Position numbers and translations under genes: made by a program. Positions 29,101 to 40,735 of a stretch of 64,000 bases of DNA are shown piece by piece; position 1 is the first letter of the stretch; every line of letters begins with the position of its first letter. The stretch comes from Haliotis asinina (Eukaryota > Mollusca > Gastropoda > Lepetellida > Haliotidae): contig NC_090288.1 in assembly GCF_037392515.1 (NCBI RefSeq), positions 1-64,000 on the forward strand, given 5' to 3'. Below the pieces are notes generated by a model that worked only from the letters and a program-made list of their open reading frames with translations, had not been told where the DNA came from and made no database searches.

Positions 29101-29975
29101 GTATCACACAATCGACATGCAGCTCACTAGTATACACACATTATATCACACAATCGACATACAGCTGACCAGTATACTCACATTATATCACACAATAGAC
29201 TTAGAGCTCACTAGTATACTCACGTTATCTGACAAACAATCGACATAGATCTCACTAGTGTACTCACGTTGTATCACACAATCGACATACAGCTGACCAG
29301 TATACACACATTATATCACACAATTGACATAGAGCTCACCAGTATACTCACGTTACATCACACAGTCGACATAGACCTCACCAGTATACTCACGTTATAT
29401 CACACAACCTACACGGAGCTGACCAGTATACTCACTTTGTATCACACAATCGACATAGAACTGACAAGTATACACACATTATATCACAAAAAATCGACAT
29501 ACAGCTCACTAGTATACAAACATTATATCACACAATCGACATAGAGCTCACTAGTATACTCACGTTATCTCACAAACAATCGACATACAGCTCACCAGTA
29601 TATGCACATGAAATCACACAATCGACATAGAGCTGACCAGTATACTCACGTTATATCACACAATCGACATACAGCTGACCAGTATGCTCACGTTATATTA
29701 CACAATTGACATACAACCCACTAGCATACTCACGTTTTCTCACACAATCGACATAGAACTGACCAGTATACTCACATTACATCATGCAATCGACATAGAG
29801 GTCACCAGTATACACACATTATATCACACAATCGACATAGAGCTCACCCGTATACACACATTATATCACACAATCGACATACAGCTCACCAGTATACACA
29901 CTTTATATCACACAATCGACATACAGCTCACTAATATACTCACGTTATCTCACAAACAATCGACAGAGAGATGAC
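17105..29975. repeat. 4,504-bp higher-order repeat inside the 42-bp array
   Basis: Blocks recur at exactly 4,504 bp: 17653/22157/26661, 18367/22871/27375, 18705/23209/27713 and 19165/23669/28173; 20891 recurs at 25395. Copies are almost identical, differing by scattered single substitutions. The third copy is shortened: the block at 25395 recurs at 29269 (3,874 bp), a loss of 630 bp, or 15 units. Within a copy, a 966-bp (23-unit) sub-duplication is visible (19165 and 20131). Recent unequal exchange or replication slippage of large blocks is the simplest reading. Confidence 0.93.
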
Positions 29976-30591
29976 CAGTATACTCACGTTATATCACACA
30001 ATCGACATACAGCTGACCAGCATACTCACGTTGTCTCACAAACAATCGACATACAGCTCACTAGTATACCCACGTTATATCACACAATCCACATACAGCT
30101 GACCAATATACTCACGTTATATCACACAATCGACATAGAGCTGACCAGTATAGACAAATTATATCACACAATCGACATAAAGCTCACTAGTATACACACA
30201 TTATGTCACACAGTCGACATAGAGCTCACTAGTATACTCACGTTTTCTCACAAACAATCGACATAGAGCTCACTAGTATACTCACGTTATATCGCACAAT
30301 CGACATAGAGCTGACCAGTATACTCCCGTTATATCACACAATCGACATACAGCTCACCAGTATACTGACATTGTATCACACAATCGACATGCAGCTCACT
30401 AGTATACACACATTGTAGCACACAATCGACATAGAGCTCACTAGTATACTCACGTTATATCACAAGCAATCCACAAAGAGCTGACCAGTATACACACATT
30501 ATATCACACAATCGACATAGAGCTGACCAATATACTCACGTTATCTCACACAATCGACATACAGCTGACCAGTATGCTCACATTATATCAC

Positions 30592-33500
30592 ACAACCTAC
30601 AAAGAGCTGACCAGTATACTCACATTGTATGAAGTTGCACAGAGCTGGCCAGTATACTCACGTTATATCACACAACCTACACGGAGCTGACCAGTATACT
30701 CACATTGTATCACACAACCTACAAAGAGCTGACCAGTATACTCACATTGTATGAAGTTGCACAGAGCTGGCCAGTATACTCACGTTATATCACACAACCT
30801 ACACGGAGCTGACCAGTATACTCACTTTGTATCACACAACCTACAAAGAGCTGACCAGTATACTCACATTGTATGAAGTTGCACAGAGCTGGCCAGTATA
30901 CTCACGTTATATCACACAACCTACACGGAGCTGACCAGTATACTCACATTATATCACACAACCTACAAAGAGCTGACCAGTATACTCACATTGTATGAAG
31001 TTGCACAGAGCTGGCCAGTATACTCACGTTATATCACACAACCTACACGGAGCTGACCAGTATACTCACATTGTATCACACAACCTACAAAGAGCTGACC
31101 AGTATACTCACATTGTATGAAGTTGCACAGAGCTGGCCAGTATACTCACGTTCTATCACACAATCTACAAAGAGCTGGCCAGTATACTCACAATACATCA
31201 CACAACCTACACGGAGCTGACCAGTATACTCACGTTATATCACACAATCGACATACAGCTGACCAGTATACTCACATTATATCACACAAACGACATACAG
31301 CTCCCCAGTATACTCACATTATATCACACAATCGACATACAGCTCACTACTATAGACACATTATATCACACAATAGACATAGAGCTCACTAGTATACACA
31401 CATTATATCACACAACAGACATAGAGCTGACCAGTATACTCACGTTATATCACACAATCGACATACAGCTGACCAGTATACACACATTATATCACACAAT
31501 CGACATACAGCTCACCAGTATACTCACATTATATCACACAATCGACATAGGGCTGACCAGTATAATCACATTGTATCACACAATCGACATAGAGATAACC
31601 AGTATACACACATTATATCACACAATCGACATAGGGCTCACCAGTATACTCACGCTGTATCACACAATCGACATACAGCTCACTAGTATACACACATTAT
31701 ATCACACAATCGACATAGAGCTCACCAGTATACTCACGTTATCTCACAAACAATCGACATAGAGCTCACTAGTATACTCACGTTATATCGCACAATCGAC
31801 ATAGAGCTGACCAGTATACTCCCGTTATATCACACAATCGACATACAGCTCACCAGTATACTCACATTGTATCACACAATCGACATGCAGCTCACTAGTA
31901 TACACACATTATATCACACAATAGACATAGAGCTCACTAGTATACTTACGTTATATCACACAATCGACATAGAGCTCACCAGTATACACACATGAAATCA
32001 CACAATCGACATACAGCTGACCAGTATACTCACGTTATATCATACAATCGACATAGAGCTGACCAGTATACTCACGTTATATCACACAATCGACATACAG
32101 CTCACTAGTATACACACATTATGTCACTCAATGGACATAGAGCTCACTAGTATACTCACGTTATATCACACAATCGACATACAGCTGACCAGTATACTCA
32201 CATTATATCACACAATAGACTTAGAGCTCACTAGTATACTCACGTTATCTGACAAACAATCGACATAGATCTCACTAGTGTACTCACGTTGTATCACACA
32301 ATCGACATACAGCTGACCAGTATACACACATTATATCACACAATTGACATAGAGCTCACCAGTATACTCACGTTACATCACACAGTCGACATAGACCTCA
32401 CCAGTATACTCACGTTGTATCACACAACCTACACGGAGCTGACCAGTATACTCACTTTGTATCACACAATCGACATAGAACTGACAAGTATACACACATT
32501 ATATCACAAAAAATCGACATACAGCTCACTAGTATACACACATTATATCACACAATCGACATAGAGCTCACTAGTATACTCACGTTATCTCACAAACAAT
32601 CGACATACAGCTCACCAGTATACGCACATGAAATCACACAATCGACATAGAGCTGACCAGTATCCTCACGTTATATCACACAATCGACATACAGCTGACC
32701 AGTATGCACACGTTATATTACACAATTGACATACAACTCACTAGTATACTCACGTTATCTCACACAATCGACATAGAACTGACCAGTATACTCACATTAT
32801 ATCATGCAATCCACATAGAGGTCACCAGTATACACACATTATATCACACAATCGACATAGAGCTCACCCGTATACACACATTATATCACACAATCGACAT
32901 ACAGCTCACCAGTATACACACTTTATATCACACAATCGACATACAGCTCACTAATATACTCACGTTGTATCACACAATCGACATACAGCTCACCAGCATA
33001 TTCCCGTTATCTCACAAACAATCGACATACAGCTCACTAGTATACCCACGTTATATCACACAATCGACATACAGCTCACTAGTATACACACATTATATCA
33101 CACAGTCGACATAGAGCTCACTAGTTTACTCACGTTTTCTCACAAACAATCGACATAGAGCCCACTAGTATACTCACGTTATATCGCACAATCGACATAG
33201 AGCTGACCAGTATACACACATTGTATCACACAATCGACATGCAGCTCACTAGTATACACACATTATATCACACAATCGACATAGAGCTCACCAGTACACA
33301 CACTTTATATCACACAATCGACATACAGCTCACTAATATACTCACGTTATCTCACAAACAATCGACAGAGAGATGACCAGTATACTCACGTTATATCACA
33401 CAATCGACAAACAGCTCACCAGCATACTCACGTTATCTCACAAACAATCGACATACAGCTCACTAGTATACCCACGTTATATCACACAATCGACATACAG

Positions 33501-36500
33501 CTGACCAATATACTCACGTTATATCACACAATCGACATACAGCTGACCAGTATAGACAAATTATATCACACAATCGACATACAGCTCACTAGTATACACA
33601 CATTATATCACACAGTCGACATAGAGCTCACTAGTATACTCACGTTTTCTCACAAACAATCGACATAGAGCTCACTAGTATACTCACGTTATATCGCACA
33701 ATCGACATAGAGCTGACCAGTATACTCCCGTTATATCACACAATCGACATACAGCTCACCAGTATACTCACATTGTATCACACAATCGACATGCAGCTCA
33801 CTAGTATACACACATTATATCACACAATCGACATAGAGCTCACTAGTATACTCACGCTATCTCACAAACAATCGACAAAGAGCTGACCAGTATACTCACA
33901 TTATATCACACAATCGACGTAGAACTCACCAGTATACACACATTATATCACACAATCGACAAAGAGCTGACCAGTATACACACATTATATCACACAATCG
34001 ACATAGAGCTCACTAGTATACTCACGTTATCTCACAAGCAATCCACAAAGAGCTGACCAGTATACACACATTATATCACACAATCGACATAGAGCTGACC
34101 AATATACTCACGTTATCTCACACAATCGACATACAGCTGACCAGTATGCTCACATTATATCACACAACCTACAAAGAGCTGACCAGTATACTCACATTGT
34201 ATGAAGTTGCACAGAGCTGGTCAGTATACTCACGTTATATCACACAACCTACACGGAGCTGACCAGTATACTCACATTGTATCACACAACCTACAAAGAG
34301 CTGACCAGTATACTCACATTGTATGAAGTTGCACAGAGCTGGCCAGTATACTCACGTTATATCACACAACCTACACGGAGCTGACCAGTATACTCACTTT
34401 GTATCACACAACCTACAAAGAGCTGACCAGTATACTCACATTGTATGAAGTTGCACAGAGCTGGCCAGTATACTCACGTTATATCACACAACCTACACGG
34501 AGCTGACCAGTATACTCACATTGTATCACACAACCTACAAAGAGCTGACCAGTATACTCACATTGTATGAAGTTGCACAGAGCTGGCCAGTATACTCACG
34601 TTATATCACACAACCTACACGGAGCTGACCAGTATACTCACTTTGTATCACACAACCTACAAAGAGCTGACCAGTATACTCACATTGTATGAAGTTGCAC
34701 AGAGCTGGCCAGTATACTCACGTTATATCACACAACCTACACGGAGCTGACCAGTATACTCACATTATATCACACAACCTACAAAGAGCTGACCAGTATA
34801 CTCACATTGTATGAAGTTGCACAGAGCTGGCCAGTATACTCACGTTATATCACACAACCTACACGGAGCTGACCAGTATACTCACATTGTATCACACAAC
34901 CTACAAAGAGCTGACCAGTATACTCACATTGTATGAAGTTGCACAGAGCTGGCCAGTATACTCACAATATATCACACAACCTACACAGAGCTGGCCAGTA
35001 TACTCACAATACATCACACAACCTACACGGAGCTGGCCAGTATACTCACGTTATATCACAAGCAATCGACAAAGAGCTGACCAGTATACACACATTATAT
35101 CACACAATCGACATAGAGCTGACCAATATACTCACGTTATCTCACACAATCGACATACAGCTGACCAGTATGCTCACATTATATCACACAACCTACAAAG
35201 AGCTGACCAGTATACTCACATTGTATGAAGTTGCACAGAGCTGGCCAGTATACTCACGTTATATCACACAACCTACACGGAGCTGACCAGTATACTCACA
35301 TTGTATCACACAACCTACAAAGAGCTGACCAGTATACTCACATTGTATGAAGTTGCACAGAGCTGGCCAGTATACTCACGTTATATCACACAACCTACAC
35401 GGAGCTGACCAGTATACTCACATTATATCACACAACCTACAAAGAGCTGACCAGTATACTCACATTGTATGAAGTTGCACAGAGCTGACCAGTATACTCA
35501 CGTTATATCACACAACCTACACGGAGCTGACCAGTATACTCACTTTGTATCACACAACCTACAAAGAGCTGACCAGTATACTCACATTGTATGAAGTTGC
35601 ACAGAGCTGGCCAGTATACTCACGTTATATCACACAACCTACACGGAGCTGACCAGTATACTCACATTATATCACACAACCTACAAAGAGCTGACCAGTA
35701 TACTCACATTGTATGAAGTTGCACAGAGCTGGCCAGTATACTCACAATATATCACACAACCTACACGGAGCTGACCAGTATACTCACATTGTATCACACA
35801 ACCTACAAAGAGCTGACCAGTATACTCACATTGTATGAAGTTGCACAGAGCTGGCCAGTATACTCACGTTATATCGCACAATCGACATAGAGCTGACCAG
35901 TATACTCCCGTTATATCACACAATCGACATACAGCTCACCAGTATACTCACATTGTATCACACAATCGACATGCAGCTCACTAGTATACACACATTATAT
36001 CACACAATCGACATAGAGCTCACTAGTATACTCACGTTATCTCACAAACAATCGACAAAGAGCTGACCAGTATACTCACATTATATCACACAATCGACGT
36101 AGAACTCACCAGTATACACACATTATATCACACAATCGACAAAGAGCTGACCAGTATACTCACATTATATCACACAATCGACATAGAGCTCACTAGTATA
36201 CTCACGTTATATCACAAGCAATCCACAAAGAGCTGACCAGTATACACACATTATATCACACAATCGACATAGAGCTGACCAATATACTCACGTTATCTCA
36301 CACAATCGACATACAGCTGACCAGTATGCTCACATTATATCACACAACCTACAAAGAGCTGACCAGTATACTCACATTGTATCACACAACCTACAAAGAG
36401 CTGACCAGTATACTCACATTGTATGAAGTTGCACAGAGCTGGCCAGTATACTCACGTTATATCACACAACCTACACGGAGCTGGCCAGTATACTCACTTT

Positions 36501-37545
36501 GTATCACACAACCTACAAAGAGCTGACCAGTATACTCACATTGTATGAAGTTGCACAGAGCTGGCCAGTATACTCACGTTATATCACACAACCTACACGG
36601 AGCTGACCAGTATACTCACATTATATCACACAACCTACAAAGAGCTGACCAGTATACTCACATTGTATGAAGTTGCACAGAGCTGGCCAGTATACTCACG
36701 TTATATCACACAACCTACACGGAGCTGACCAGTATACTCACATTGTATCACACAACCTACAAAGAGCTGACCAGTATACTCACATTGTATGAAGTTGCAC
36801 AGAGCTGGCCAGTATACTCACAATATATCACACAACCTACACAGAGCTGGCCAGTATACTCACAATACATCACACAACCTACACGGAGCTGGCCAGTATA
36901 CTCACGTTATATCACAAGCAATCGACAAAGAGCTGACCAGTATACACACATTATATCACACAATCGACATAGAGCTGACCAATATACTCACGTTATCTCA
37001 CACAATCGACATACAGCTGACCAGTATGCTCACATTATATCACACAACCTACAAAGAGCTGACCAGTATACTCACATTGTATGAAGTTGCACAGAGCTGG
37101 CCAGTATACTCACGTTATATCACACAACCTACACGGAGCTGACCAGTATACTCACATTGTATCACACAACCTACAAAGAGCTGACCAGTATACTCACATT
37201 GTATGAAGTTGCACAGAGCTGGCCAGTATGCTCACAATATATCACACAACCTACAAAGAGCTGACCAGTATACTCACATTGTATGAAGTTGCACAGAGCT
37301 GGCCAGTATACTCACGTTATATCACACAACCTACACGGAGCTGACCAGTATACTCACATTGTATCACACAACCTACAAAGAGCTGACCAGTATACTCACA
37401 TTGTATGAAGTTGCACAGAGCTGGCCAGTATGCTCACAATATATCACACAACCTACACAGAGCTGGCCAGTATACTCACAATACATCACACAACCTACAC
37501 GGAGCTGGCCAGTATACTCACGTTATATCACACAACCTACACGGA
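30592..37545. repeat. 122-bp composite unit zone of the 42-bp array
   Basis: At about 30592-31150 and 34150-37545 the array is built from 122-bp units, each made of two 42-bp units (with ACCTACACGG and ACCTACAAAG) plus one 38-bp shortened unit carrying GTATGAAGTTGCACAGAGC. GAAGTTGCAC recurs at 30631, 30753 and 30875. Ordinary 42-bp units lie between the two zones. A 1,856-bp block is duplicated (34887 onward and 36743 onward). Confidence 0.92.
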
Positions 37546-37566
37546 GTATACATTCATTATGACCAG

Positions 37567-37723
37567 TGAAATTATAGAAAACAACCCACATAGACATACA
37601 AGATACATTGCCTCATTAGGTTTCAGATGTTTAGGGTTAGGGTTAGGGTAACCCTAACCCTGAAATTATAGAAAACAACTCACATAGACATACAAGATAC
37701 ATTGCCTCATTAGGTTTCAGATG
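37567..37723. repeat. Interstitial head-to-head telomeric island between 63-bp direct repeats
   Basis: Positions 37631-37660 read (TTAGGG)3 followed directly by (TAACCC)2, so telomere repeats meet head to head. On each side lies the same 63-bp sequence (37567-37629 and 37661-37723), differing at one position (C/T near 37586 and 37680). The element lies just past the edge of the 42-bp array in intron 5, far from the true telomere. Confidence 0.95.
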
Positions 37724-38340
37724 ATCGTCATAACAATATGACAGTAGTGGTATAGGGCCAGATATAAATCTCACTCTAACTGCCAGACAGGAATCCGCCG
37801 TTTTAAATATCCTTCCTCCATCCAGCTTTATGCAGTTTCTACGTATAGCTTTTAATTTTTCTAGCAAAAGCTCAACTATTGAAATGTTTCATTTCCCCTT
37901 GTAAATTAAACGAAAGTAGAACCGTGCCATACAAATGAGGGACTGGTCTAGTTACAGTCTTGACTACAAAATTCTGACTACCACTCAATAATACATAAGA
38001 ATATGATATAATTCGAGCATTATTTTACACTGCAGAATTATGATATATCAAACAGTTAGGGCTGGGACGGGTCCACAATTTTCTACCGGGGTATCCCACC
38101 CTTACTTATAATGAAATGATCACGCATTACGTACATTCCTGACATCAAATTGGAAGAAATGCCAATATATGTATATTCTTCAGCTGGGAGGCTAAAATGT
38201 CGAGATTTTTAATATCTTTTCCATGTAATATATTCAAAAGAAGTGACTGTAAATTTTGTCGAAATCCTCAAACACAATACAACATTTGAACCATGATAGA
38301 ATCATATTATCCACTTTAATCTCTTAGTCACGTGATCATA
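37724..38340. other. Intron 5, unique AT-rich sequence
   Basis: Ordinary-looking intron between the telomeric island and the SINE. No exon or RNA gene that I can support. Confidence 0.45.
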
Positions 38341-38508
38341 GTGAGTGAGAATGGTTTTACGTCGCTTTCAACAGTCGTCCATCAAAATCTCGTCGAGGGA
38401 GACCAGAATTGGACTTTACACATTGTATCCGTGTAGGAAATCGAATCCAGGTTCTCGGCGTAACGAACCAACGCTTCAACCACATGGCTACCCCCACCGC
38501 TCCCACAT
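38341..38508 (-). mobile_element. tRNA-derived SINE, gastropod type
   Basis: On the minus strand the element starts GGAGCGGTGGGGGTAGCC near 38508, continues through GTGGTTGAAGCG (box A-like) and CTGGATTCGATTTCC (box B-like), then a body containing GTGTAAAGTCC, and ends at 38341 in TCACTCAC. From memory this matches a SINE abundant in abalone and related gastropods, whose sequence ends in GTGAGTGAG on the other strand; I could not run a search. It lies in intron 5, about 145 bp past the exon 5 donor. The short open frame on the plus strand across it is not a gene. Confidence 0.65.
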
Positions 38509-38651
38509 GACTCTAACGGGTCTGGGCATTGAGACGGGAACCGTGTCAAACTCATTACCCACCCGTCCCGGGTATCCAGGTTACGCTCGCAGCTAGAAAA
38601 CAGCCTAAAACTGCAACATATTAAGGCATTGGGCTTCCTGACTTTATCTAC

Positions 38652-40145
38652 CTCAACATATGTCTGTCCACTGACTTCCGCTTGTACATTGTAGATGGTG
38701 AACCCAATCGCTCCATTCCCGTCCTTGTCAAACAACGGCTGCAGTTGTGACTGTGGATTTTTCACTTCTCGGATTGTCTCCCAAACTCTGGATCTGTATA
38801 GCGAATCATAGTAGAAACGACATGGAAACACGTCCCCGAAATCCCGACACAGGGTGGCCTTCACCTTGTTCACACCTATCCCCGCCGCATATGTAGCATA
38901 CTGCACGTGTTTTACGCGCTGGTTGTCGAGATGATTTTTCATATTGTCACTGGTAAGACTATGACTGTCTGAACACTCTCTTTCTTTGATGTTGTTGAAG
39001 CCACCACGAATGTTGCAACTGAACTGACTTTGCCAGAATTCCTTGAACCAAGGGTTTCGGCGGTTGTTCCCGGGGGTTTTAGACAGCAAAGATTGAGAGA
39101 AACCAGGGAAAGGAGGTTCCAGCATCTGTTGTATCTTCAGCGTGATTGCTCCCCTTGTCGCTCTCTGACCACTTTCCAGGATGTACTGTTTGTTTCCCCA
39201 GTCTTCGCTGGCAACGACAACAAACTTTCCGTATTGTTCTTGGTCGTTGACTGCTTTCATGAAGTCCTTGAAACGAGTGTCAATACCAAAGAACACAACA
39301 ACCTGGGCGTCCTCAATTAAGAGCTCCTCAAGCACGTCTAAAAGTTCACGATCAACCCCGTTACTTGAACTCTCACTGATATTCTTAGGGTGGGAGACGC
39401 ATATTCCTGCAGCGTGAGCGTGTTGCTGGAACGCCAACATTCCTTTTGTGCCATAGTTATTGCTGACGTACAGCAAACTGACATACTCCCAGCCCATCTC
39501 AATAATGATCTGTACCATGGCCTTAGCTTGTTCAACATCACTAGGAACTGTCCGCAGGAAGTTGGGGAAGTTGACCCTGTCGTCCAAATCGGGACTGGAG
39601 GCTGCATATGACAAGACTGGGATATTTAGTCCATTGAAGAATCTAGCTAGAGGAATAGTTGAGTCACTGGACAAGGAACCTATGACAGCCACCGTCTGGT
39701 TCAGTGGAACGAGATGCCCGAATCTCTGTGACGGTCCACCAATGGAGGAGAAGTACTCAGATATGATGCTGGTCAGCCTAACAGAACTGTAACAGTCATC
39801 AAAGGCAACTGCACCAAATTTGAGGCCTGTTGTTTTCCTCATCTCCTCAACAGAATAAAGGAACGCCTCCAGGGCAATTGTATCACTGGAGACACTCCGG
39901 AACTTATCACAGTTGAAGGGGTTATCTTGGTCGGAACTATGAATGGAGAATATCCCCACCAAATACACGTCTCCCTTCACAAACACCATAGGCATGGTCC
40001 CAAATTCCACACATTCTTTGCAGTATCCTTTGCATATTGATCTCGGCAGAGAGGAGCCGGACATAATTTTATCTCCGTCTTTCATTACAACAGATGTGAG
40101 GTTCAATTCCAAACCTCTGGAAGAATAGGTCCCGACGTTTACAAA
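38652..40145 (-). CDS. Receptor exon 5: Cys motif 1 and entire Venus-flytrap module 2
   Basis: A single 1,494-nt exon (498 codons), phase 0 at both ends: acceptor TGATTTCAG before 40145, donor GAG/GTAGAT at 38651. It begins FVNVGTYSSRGLELN, the last strand of module 1, then LPRSICKGYCKEC (C-x3-C-x2-C), and then a complete ligand-binding module: GDVYLVGIFSIH, FDDCYS, VIGSLSSDSTIPLARFF, VLSYAASSPDLDD, FLRTVPSDVEQAKAMVQI, MGWEYVSLLYVSNNYG, and GNGAIGFTIYNVQ near the end. These segments match metabotropic glutamate receptor-like modules in order. The serines in VIGSLSS and YAASSPDL sit where amino-acid-binding Ser/Thr residues lie in glutamate receptors, so an amino-acid-like ligand is possible but unproven. 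Module 2 is intron-free, unlike module 1. Confidence 0.92.
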
Positions 40146-40235
40146 CTGAAATCACAACCATGAAGATATTAGTACATTTATGTCACAACAATAGTGTGTA
40201 GTATAGAAATAGGACTGATATTATTATGCCACTGG
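40146..40235. other. Intron 4, acceptor-side sequence resembling the 25-bp unit
   Basis: Between the exon 5 acceptor and the first clear array units. Positions 40150-40176 (AATCACAACCATGAAG, then ATATTA) resemble the 25-bp unit of the neighbouring array (AATACCACTATGAAG, then CCTATATTA), as if degenerate units extend to the splice site. Confidence 0.45.
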
Positions 40236-40570
40236 GAATTTTATGTTAAAACGCCACTATTACACCTTCACCAGAGCACCACTATTAAACCTTTACCACA
40301 GCACCACTATTACACCTTTCCCACAGCATCACTATTACACCTTTACCACAGCACCACTATTAAACCTTTACCACAGCACCACTATTACACCTTTCCCACA
40401 GCACTACTATTAAACCTTCACCACAGCACCACTACTAAACCTTCACCACAGCACCACTATTACACCTTCACCACAGCACCACTATTACATCTTTACCACA
40501 GCACCACTATTAAACCTTCACCACAGCACCACTATTAAACCTTTACCACAGCACCACTATTTAGTCATTG
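40236..40570. repeat. 25-bp minisatellite, subtype A
   Basis: About 13 copies of GCACCACTATTAAACCTTTA plus CCACA, period 25 bp. It shares the frame CACCACTAT-AA-CCT-TA with the larger 25-bp array to its right, so the two are diverged branches of one repeat. Confidence 0.92.
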
Positions 40571-40735
40571 CGACAGCACCAATATTACACTCTCACGTGT
40601 ATATTGCCAGAAATGCTTTAAGATTAAAATACAGTGCTACAGCGCCGCTATCGACCATACCTTACAGCACGAATATGAAGCTTATCCACATATTTACCAA
40701 CACAGTGTTATGACACTCTATCAACACCACTGTAA
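40571..40735. other. Intron 4 junction between two 25-bp array subtypes
   Basis: Degenerate sequence with scattered remnants of the 25-bp unit (GACAGCACCAATATTACAC, TACAGCGCCGCTATCG). No other feature. Confidence 0.5.

Larger units (their letters stand above)
14760..37545. repeat. Giant 42-bp minisatellite filling intron 5
   Basis: About 22.7 kb, some 540 copies, of a 42-bp unit. On the plus strand it contains ATCACACAATCGACATACAG followed by CTGACCAGTATACTCACGTT. Units vary at a few positions (CTGACC/CTCACC/CTCACT, TACTCACG/TACACACA), producing mosaic blocks. Because 42 is 14 codons, the plus strand keeps long frames reading YHTIDIQLTSILTL over and over; they have no independent support as genes. 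The array starts within about 75 bp of the exon 6 acceptor and ends about 1.1 kb from the exon 5 donor. Confidence 0.97.

Noticed and set aside
17105-29975. Centromeric alpha-satellite-like domain
   Set aside because: Higher-order structure is similar in form, but the array lies inside an intron beside a telomere, with coding exons that join in frame across it.
14760-37545. Many plus-strand open frames of the YHTIDIQLTSILTL type
   Set aside because: The 42-bp unit equals 14 codons, so frames stay open by periodicity. They fall within an intron of a minus-strand gene, with no signal peptide, unique N-terminus or splice context.
38345-38596. 83-codon plus-strand open frame
   Set aside because: It overlaps the SINE and the antisense of the exon 5 flank; no domain.
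39030-39792. Plus-strand and alternate-frame open frames over exon 5
   Set aside because: Shadows of the receptor exon, whose minus-strand frame carries clear Venus-flytrap motifs.
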